Translations under genes and position numbers: made by a program
Part shown: in pieces, positions 56,993-64,000 of the stretch
Position numbering within the stretch: the stretch's first letter is position 1
Layout: the number at the start of each line of letters is the position of its first letter
Assembly: GCA_030522415.1 (NCBI GenBank)
Contig: CM060115.1
Coordinates: forward strand, 16,339,191 to 16,403,190
Length of the DNA stretch: 64,000 nucleotides
From: Channallabes apus
Taxonomy: Eukaryota; Chordata; Actinopteri; Siluriformes; Clariidae
Reading direction: 5' to 3'
The notes under the pieces: generated by a model
Seen by the model: the letters and a program-made list of their open reading frames with translations, nothing else
Told to the model about the DNA's origin: nothing
Databases searched by the model: none

Positions 56993-57560
56993 TCTGACAT
57001 TATACATGATAATAATGATGCTAATCATGTTTATTTACAATTTAAACATCATTATCCTGGGTTCATTGAGATGTGAGAGAACACATCTATATAAAATAAC
57101 AAACACAGAGCGACAGGTTTTTAAAGCACGAAATAACTGCACTTATAAAAACCTGAAACAGACATCAGATTTCCTGTAAAATATTCAATTCAATTCAATT
57201 TTGAATAAATTATAAAAAATGTCATGTGAGTGATGTCACTAATTAGTGTTAATTAGTGAAAATGACTGACTGTTGTGATAATGCTAATATTTTGTTCCAC
57301 AAATGTGTCAATACAGCTTATGTTTATGGTCAAACCAACTTTATTTTTAGCCACTTGGTTTGTAACTAAAATGATATTTCCTTTTTTTCAGGCAGCTTGT
57401 ATAAAGCTGTGAGTTTGTGTGAGAAAGAGGAAGCGATACTTCAGTTTTCCTCAACTGTAGAGATACAAATGCGACAACGTGAAGAAGCAGAAAAATGAAA
57501 GCGAATAGAGATGACGAGAAACGTCTACATGTGTGGTTATGGTACAGGAAATCAATGTGA

Positions 57561-57562
57561 TG

Positions 57563-57635
<73 letters not shown>
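57561..57635. repeat. (CA)n microsatellite
   Basis: About 37 CA units. A (GT)n tract also lies at 57,881-57,912. Confidence 0.95.
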
Positions 57636-57636
<1 letters not shown>

Positions 57637-57881
57637 TCACACACTGCACTCAGGAAGAAGAACACACACATGCACACACACAGAGATAGACACGTACACA
57701 CAACATGCGTTTTCATCGGACTGAAAAGTGACAACAAACATCATCATAGAAGGTAAACAGCTGGATTTTATATCCGTTACTTCGACATTAGGAACGTTAG
57801 AACATCTGTATGTGTGTGAGACGATATTTAACATTATGTTTAACATTATGCATTAGTTAACATTCATGTCGTGTCACAGTG

Positions 57882-57914
<33 letters not shown>

Positions 57915-57920
<6 letters not shown>

Positions 57921-59900
57921 CATTTCATGTAATCTTGACTTTAATAATTATAGTACACTTCATACTTAGACTTCATCCACATATTATGACTATAAACATT
58001 TACGTCTGGCTTGTCGATATATGACGTCTGACAAGTCTGTAAACAGTAAACAGGAAAAGAGATCAAATTATTTATATATATATTAATCTCTTTATTGGAT
58101 TACTGTTCTATCCTCAGCTTCATTCTCCTCACATTGTTTTTATAAAATAACTTTGTGTCTAAAACACGAGCGAGTGCTCCAACACATCAGGGTTCTTCGC
58201 TCTACTTCCTGTTCCTGAAGACATTTTCATGCCTATACTGTAGTTATTTTGGGTGCCAATAGATAAAAACATCCAGGAGAAATTCTAATGGGATCATTTT
58301 CATGGAAACAGAATGTTACAATAATTTCTTTTTTTTTTCTGTTGATTTCTTCATTATTATTTGTTTACTTTGTTACACATAAGATACTGTATATTATAAA
58401 TATTTCTGTAAACATCAAATAATTAAATATAAAACATTAAAATCATATCAGTATAAATTTGGCAGACTTGATCAACATAATTACATATTAATATATCTGT
58501 ATCTACGTATATATCTAATATATGGATATATTAAGATTTTTTACATTTTATTTTGCTAACATTATGTTTTCTTTATAAGCCTTTCAGATAGATTAATTCA
58601 ATTAAAAGCCAAAGAAAGATTTGTTTTATATACACATACATACACAATGATGTTAAATTCAAACCAAATTCATTTTGTTCTTCTGAAGAAAAGCTGCAAA
58701 TGTTGAAATACTACATCAGGTTCCATTATAGTACAGTACAGTACGTGTTAGATTGCATTACAATTCCATAGAATTAGAAATATTACTTCAATATGTTAAA
58801 GTACTGCTATACAAACAACAACAACAACAACAACAACAACAAAATAATATCAGTAGCTTTAAAAAGTATTTAAATATAATATATAATTAAATAGCATAAT
58901 TTTTGACACTTTCACCATTTTAGCAAAGAATTACAACAAACAGCTGAGAGTCTGAATTGTGTAAATGATATTGTAATGTTACTAACACTTCATTAAAGAG
59001 CACCTGAAGAGTCCAACACACTCCTAAGCCTTTATGGAGACCTTTATAAACCAACTCCGGATGCTTTATGTTCCAGATCACTGTGTCTTTACATGAAGCT
59101 TGTTAGTCCAAATGGTTTTTATTTATTATTGATAAACTTTGCTTTAGTAACAGCACTTTCACCAAACGTTGATTCATATTCAGGTGATATTTTACAGTAA
59201 GTGTAAAGAGGGTGTGTGAGGTCTTCACAAAGCTTCATAGCTGATCATTTTCTTAAAGCCATGATATCGATGTGTTGTTAATGAGATCATTGTAGTTACT
59301 GTATTAATCTCATGTTATAATGTAATAATCGTAACAGCAGAATAAACTGTTTTATTTGAGTAATAATAATTTCTTCAAAAATAGCATGAAATAACATTTT
59401 AAAGATAAAAGTTAAAAGTTTGTAACATTTTTACTGTTTATAGAAAGTCTACTGTAATACAAAGTTCCCTATAGTTATCAAACGTTACTTAATTAATGTA
59501 ATTGTAAACTTTAGTAAACACAGTTCGGTGTAAATGTCAGAAAGGACCATTTTCTGTCAAATGATCATGCAGGAATTATTGTTAGTTATTTAGAAAGTAT
59601 ATAAAATATTAATTCTGTGTCAAGTCCAACAGACAAACAGGAGATATTTATTCTGGTGCTAAAAGTAATTTTCTGTTTACTGAAGAACTAGAATGAACTG
59701 GTTCTTTACTCTTTATTGCCCTTAAATCACACAAAGACCTTTAACAGAATGAAATCTTTAAATATTTTATGTGTTATAATAAACTTTCACAGTGAAGCTA
59801 ATAAAAGCTGTTTGACTGAAACCAACACGGCGTCTCTGGCCTGCGCATGCGCGACACGTTTCTCATTAAAAATTTTCAAAAACGTAATTTAAGGTTATTT
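57915..59900. other. AT-rich intergenic stretch with no recognised gene
   Basis: Two kilobases of AT-rich sequence. The only repeat seen is an (ACA)n tract near 58,818. No exon-like conserved coding segment, RNA gene or transposon terminus was recognised. Confidence 0.5.
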
Positions 59901-59914
59901 TGAACATGCTTAAT

Positions 59915-60730
59915 GTATAGAGGATAGAAAAAGTCTACGCCCCTTTAACATTTAACATTACAGAGTCCTGCAGGTTCTGAGCTGAAACAGATCGGTGTTT
60001 GAAGCTCTCCATGGTTCCTTTTATCCTGACCAGAGCTCCAGCATCAGCTGAAGAGAAGCAGAACCATAGTGTGATGCTGTCACCACATGCTTCACCCTGA
60101 CTCTGGTCTCCTTTGGGTGACGAGCTTCTTACGTTCAAAACGTTGCTCAGCAGATCATAACACATTCAGTGACATGGGTCAAATGTTTTTGTTTATTGAG
60201 GTCTTCAGTTGAGCACCTGCCCCCCCCCCACCCCACCCCATCACCCAGGCAGGTGAAGAACACGAGAGATTGTTGTGACATGCAGCAGGTGAGGTGTGCT
60301 CTCCAGTTGATCTTGGAGATGCTTTACTTTGGCAGAAAGTCCCTCAGCACTGCCCCCCTGGTTGATCACGGCCTTTATTGGGCTCCATGGTACGCCTCAT
60401 ATTTCGGGAACTCTCGTCATCCATTCCTTTCCACAGTTACTTTCCACTGTAGGTCTTTCAGCTTCAGCAGACAAATCAAACTGACATAATGTTAAAGAAC
60501 AGTCAGAGAAACAGCTCATCTTTAACTGGTGTATCAGAATCATGTCACTTAAAAGAGCCGTGTGATCATTACTGTTGGACACCAGACTGGTTACTAAAGG
60601 GTGCACATACTTATGCAACCAGGTTATTGTTAATTGATTTAAACTTTTTTTTCTAAAATGGTATATATTTATTTGTCTTTCACTTGTTAAACCAACCTAT
60701 ACGTTTAACAGGGGGATTTAAACACTTTAT
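59915..60730. repeat. Decayed DNA-transposon remnant
   Basis: It opens GATAGAAAAAGTCTACGCCC. CCAGAGCTCCAGCATCAGCT, GGGTGCACATACTTATGCAA and TTTAACAGGGGGATTTAAAC are phrases of a familiar fish element. A piece of its 3' end also occurs at 39,990-40,028 next to slc5a5 exon 2 (GGGATGTGTAGACTTTATAT). Stops interrupt every frame. Confidence 0.45.
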
Positions 60731-60734
60731 AACC

Positions 60735-61400
60735 ACTTGAAGTATCTATTATATACAAATGTATTCTAATATTTATACAATAATTCACGGTTATTAAACT
60801 ATTAATAATACCAAACTAGTAAAATATTTATTATTTGCTGAGAATTAATTTATTATCTAACCTGATATGAATGTTTTGCTGCTCATGCAGTTCCATCACT
60901 ATGCACCACTCAGTATATATGAGTTACATTTACCTGGACAGACTTCATCATTCTGCTCTTTAACGCCTCACTACATGGCAATTGTGGACTTGCAGATCTA
61001 TGCTAAGCTAGTCTGCTATTTACATCACAGTATTACATGCGTAACTGTTAGGATCAGGGTCTGATCAGTTACTCCAACTATTGCAGACTTCAGCATTTAC
61101 ACACAGACTAAAGTTAACTGTCACTTTCATGCTGCTCCTTAAACAACTATTTAGGTTTTTGCACAATTAATACTGTTTGCACTGTTGTCACATATAAAAT
61201 AGCACATCATGGCTGAACTGCATTTTTTTTGTTAACTTTTGATTCCTTATTTATGTGCCTCCTTCTATATCTTGCAGTGTTTGTTCTTAGATTTTCATTG
61301 CACTAGTAACTTCTGGTCAGTTCTCGCATTACACCGTGTGTACAGACTATATGTGAAATATACAGTGTGTGTGTAATCTACAACCTGTCTTTGTGTTACT
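60735..61400. other. Intergenic stretch, possibly a LINE 3' UTR relic
   Basis: AT-rich sequence with TTTGCACTGTTGTCACATAT and similar phrases reminiscent of LINE 3' regions, but no tail or coding region could be confirmed. Confidence 0.3.
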
Positions 61401-61413
61401 GTCTCTATGGCTG

Positions 61414-61414
<1 letters not shown>

Positions 61415-61511
<97 letters not shown>

Positions 61512-61547
61512 GTCTGTCCGTCCGTCTGTCTGTCTGTCTGTCTATTA
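61415..61547. repeat. (CTAT)n(CTGT)n compound microsatellite
   Basis: About 12 CTAT units, then about 11 CTGT units, then CTAT, CCGT and CTGT units. Repeat-derived frames only. Confidence 0.95.
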
Positions 61548-61782
61548 CTTACATTATACATGTATGTATCATTCAGTGTTTGTACTGAGTGATTGATGAC
61601 ATCATGGTAAAAATAGCCCCATCATCTCGAAAGAGCAGAAGCGACATGGATTGAAATGAATACACTCGTTACTACGACACATCGGCTCCATCTCGAAACC
61701 AAACCTTTATGTTAGACTCATTGTGAGGGGAAACACCTGCCACAATCCCACAGAAATTCCACAAAGAGCCCAGAGCAGGGTG

Positions 61783-61785
<3 letters not shown>

Positions 61786-61840
<55 letters not shown>

Positions 61841-61981
61841 CATAAGTCTGACACCCAGCACTGTAACTGTACAGACCTATGAGCAGCGCAGATGAGTTTA
61901 AACTCCGACACAAAAATACTGAAGCTATAAACCACACGCTGAAAAGACCTGGTTTCAGTACGTCTGTGATAAGCCCCACCC

Positions 61982-62041
<60 letters not shown>

Positions 62042-62178
62042 ATTTTATGCTCATGTTATAATTTATACTTTTAAATATAGACGTGTTTAAAGCAGTGAGT
62101 CTGAGCCGGAGCTCCGTCCTGTCTCTCTACAATACACTGTAAATGCAAAGCACAGACCATATCATGCTCATCTCTACA

Positions 62179-62220
<42 letters not shown>
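61786..62220. repeat. Cluster of three long CA/GT tracts
   Basis: (CA)n at 61,786-61,839 and 61,985-62,039, and (GT)n at 62,182-62,220. The last pair is oppositely oriented and could fold together. Confidence 0.9.
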
Positions 62221-62221
<1 letters not shown>

Positions 62222-62342
62222 ACAAAGTCACTAACACTGTTCGATCACCCACAGATGGGAGGAGACGTGTGACTAACGCTTAATTACTGAACAAATATAC
62301 AGTAATACATTTATAATAAATGTATAATAACATCAGTATGTG

Positions 62343-62735
62343 ACAGACTGGTGCTGATACTGGTTTTAGTACAGACACTGATGTTGGTACTGGGTTTGGT
62401 AGAGGTAGTGATACTGGTACAGATACTGATACTGGTGCTGATACTGGTTTTAGTACAGATACTATACTTTAGTATGTGATACTGGTACTGGTTTTGGTAC
62501 AGATAGTGACACTGGTACTGATACTAGTACTGATATTGGCTTTGGTACAGATTCTGATTCCTGTAATGATATTGCTTCTGATACTGGTATTGTTACTGGT
62601 TTTAGTACAGGTACTGATACTGGTACTTTTTCTGCTACTAATACTGCTACTGGTTTTGGTACTGATACTGGTAATAATACTGAAACTGATACTGATGGTG
62701 GCGCTGATGATGTTACTGGTACTGATAGTGGCTCA
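62343..62735. repeat. ACTGGT-type degenerate hexamer array, copy 2
   Basis: About 65 six-base units (GATACT, GGTACT, GGTTTT, AGTACA). It uses the same hexamer vocabulary as the array at 55,755-55,985 and the same orientation, 6.4 kb away. Confidence 0.8.
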
Positions 62736-62739
62736 TTCT

Positions 62740-63580
62740 GTCATTAGTACTTGTCACGCCCATGGGTTGTATTTTTCCATCTTAATAACTATTTACTTTA
62801 CTATATCAGGCCACATTCCTCCTTCATTTATTACAAAATAAATCTATTTGTTTTGGTTAAATATAAAAAAAAATCCATATTCAATACTAGAATTGACTGT
62901 TTTTGAGCTGTTCGATTCGCTAAATGTCAGGTTTTGCTCTTTTGATTAACAATAAAAAACATGTTTATTTCTTCAAAGTAATCATTAAACTATGAGAAAG
63001 GTATTTTAAAAACTATTTTGCTGTTTCATGTACATTAAAACGTCTTCTTTGTGTGTCATACTAATCTCTATCAGCTGTTACCCTTTAAAAAAAATCCCCC
63101 TCTAAGTCATCAAAGGTTTGCTCCAAGGTCACATGTCCAACATCACGTGACTTCCCTTTTGGAGGGGGATTTGAAGACAGTGTGACATATTACTCCTTCT
63201 CTTTAATATTGTATGAATATTGGTGTGTGCACATGGAGTAGATTAATTGTTGTGTTATTAACATGATCTTGTGAACTTGTCATGTGACGCCCGGTCCGGA
63301 GTCAGCACATAACACCAGGCCCAAAAATGGCCGGAGTGAGATACAGTATCATCAGAATGACTCCTCCTCTTCTGTGGACCTCACCTCACCGCAAATATAG
63401 TTCAAGATCTCAGACTTGAAATGCAACACAGAAGAATCATGAAGATAAAATGGACGATGAGTTATCAGACATGCGAATGAGAAAAAGAAAAAAAAAACAA
63501 TGAATGAAGATAAAATACAATTAGTTGGATGAGTTGGAAAGCAATATACAGAGACCCATCTGGAGTAGACAGAGCACAAA
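62740..63580. other. Intergenic stretch with no recognised gene
   Basis: AT-rich, no recognised coding segment or element. Confidence 0.45.
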
Positions 63581-63581
63581 T

Positions 63582-63735
63582 ACACTATATGGACAAAAGT
63601 ATTTGGCCAAACCTGCAATTACATTATATCCAAATAGATACACTTCAATATGGAGTCGGCCCCTGTTTTGCAGCTAATGTATAACAGCGTTGGACGGGAA
63701 TAAACAGATACTGTATTGATCCCAAAGGAAATTCC
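63582..63735 (+). repeat. Fragment of the ACTATATGGACAAAAGTATT transposon family
   Basis: The end motif is preceded by TAC, followed by AATATGGAGTCGGCCCCTG and TATAACAGCGTTGG. It then passes into TACTGTATTGATCCCAAAGG, another common fish repeat tail. Confidence 0.5.
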
Positions 63736-63741
63736 AGATAC

Positions 63742-64000
63742 TGTCATGATTCATGCCCTGTCTGCCGTCTTTTTCCCACGCTGTCACTTCTCCTCACATG
63801 CTCATGTTTTCCCCTAGCCCGTCATGCGCATTCCCACGCCCCCGTTTCCGCCCCGTCTGCTCACCTGTTTCTCATTCCCTCCACTGATTACTCTAGCGAT
63901 CTAAGCATGCGCTGCGCGCTGCTCAGATCACTGGATTATTGTGTTTTCATACCTCGATTTTCTCGCGTTTATTTTCTCTTCGGATTTCACTTTGCCAAGC
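63742..64000 (+). mobile_element. Possible start of an LTR-type element (runs off the window)
   Basis: TGTCATGATTCATGCCC followed by C/T-rich sequence (CACGCTGTCACTTCTCCTC and CCCGTTTCCGCCCCG) resembles the beginning of fish gypsy-type LTRs. Only 259 bp are visible and no partner LTR or coding region can be checked. Confidence 0.25.

Noticed and set aside
59935..60165. 76-codon minus-strand frame
   Set aside because: It lies within a decayed repeat element and has no conserved host-protein features.

Overview
The window is vertebrate nuclear DNA, almost certainly from a teleost fish. Coding information sits in short exons with GT-AG introns. There are many (CA)n/(TG)n microsatellites, fish-type Tc1, hAT, L2/CR1-type LINE and tRNA-derived SINE copies, and one GC-rich CpG island. 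A catfish-like (otophysan) genome is possible from the repeat flavour, but the sequence alone does not settle the species.

Two genes can be reconstructed exon by exon. ccdc124 lies on the minus strand, from a non-coding first exon near 31.4 kb to a stop at 15,718. Its four coding exons join into a 214-residue ribosome-associated coiled-coil protein. slc5a5, the sodium/iodide symporter NIS, lies on the plus strand. Its initiator exon is at 36,803-36,868 and its stop at 55,260; sixteen coding exons join without a frame break into 606 residues. The genes are head to head, with a probable slc5a5 non-coding first exon near 33.65-33.71 kb, about 2.2 kb from the ccdc124 first exon. At the left edge (about 0.64-1.86 kb) a CpG island carries a long minus-strand open frame rich in Q, P, S, A and E that ends at a good splice donor. 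It is probably the first exon of a third gene whose remainder lies outside the window. KCNN1 is a positional candidate only.

Layout: 0-2 kb, CpG-island exon. 2.1-15.4 kb, intergenic: an 850-bp CATA-type array, SINEs, an apparently intact Tc1 transposon at 7,180-8,800, a purine-only array, and a field of diverged GATCAGCTGATC-type repeats at 13-15.2 kb. 15.4-31.45 kb, ccdc124; its largest intron holds a 21-bp minisatellite of about 235 copies split by a 3.4-kb LINE, and another intron holds a hAT-type element with a perfect 8-bp target duplication. 31.9-36.4 kb, the intergenic/first-intron region with a palindromic mariner-like element and a three-level nest (SINE in LINE in Tc1). 36.8-55.4 kb, slc5a5, whose intron 4 holds an antisense LINE interrupted by an internally deleted hAT transposon. 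55.4-64 kb, intergenic, with two arrays of an ACTGGT-type repeat, long CA tracts and decayed transposons.

The most unusual features concern splicing. At least 8 of the 20 recognisable splice acceptors have a (TG)n tract in place of an ordinary polypyrimidine tract. Three exons are bracketed by (TG)n upstream and (CA)n downstream, so the transcript could fold into a stem that loops out the exon. In the ccdc124 transcript the intronic minisatellite also presents a 5' splice-site-like sequence every 21 nt.
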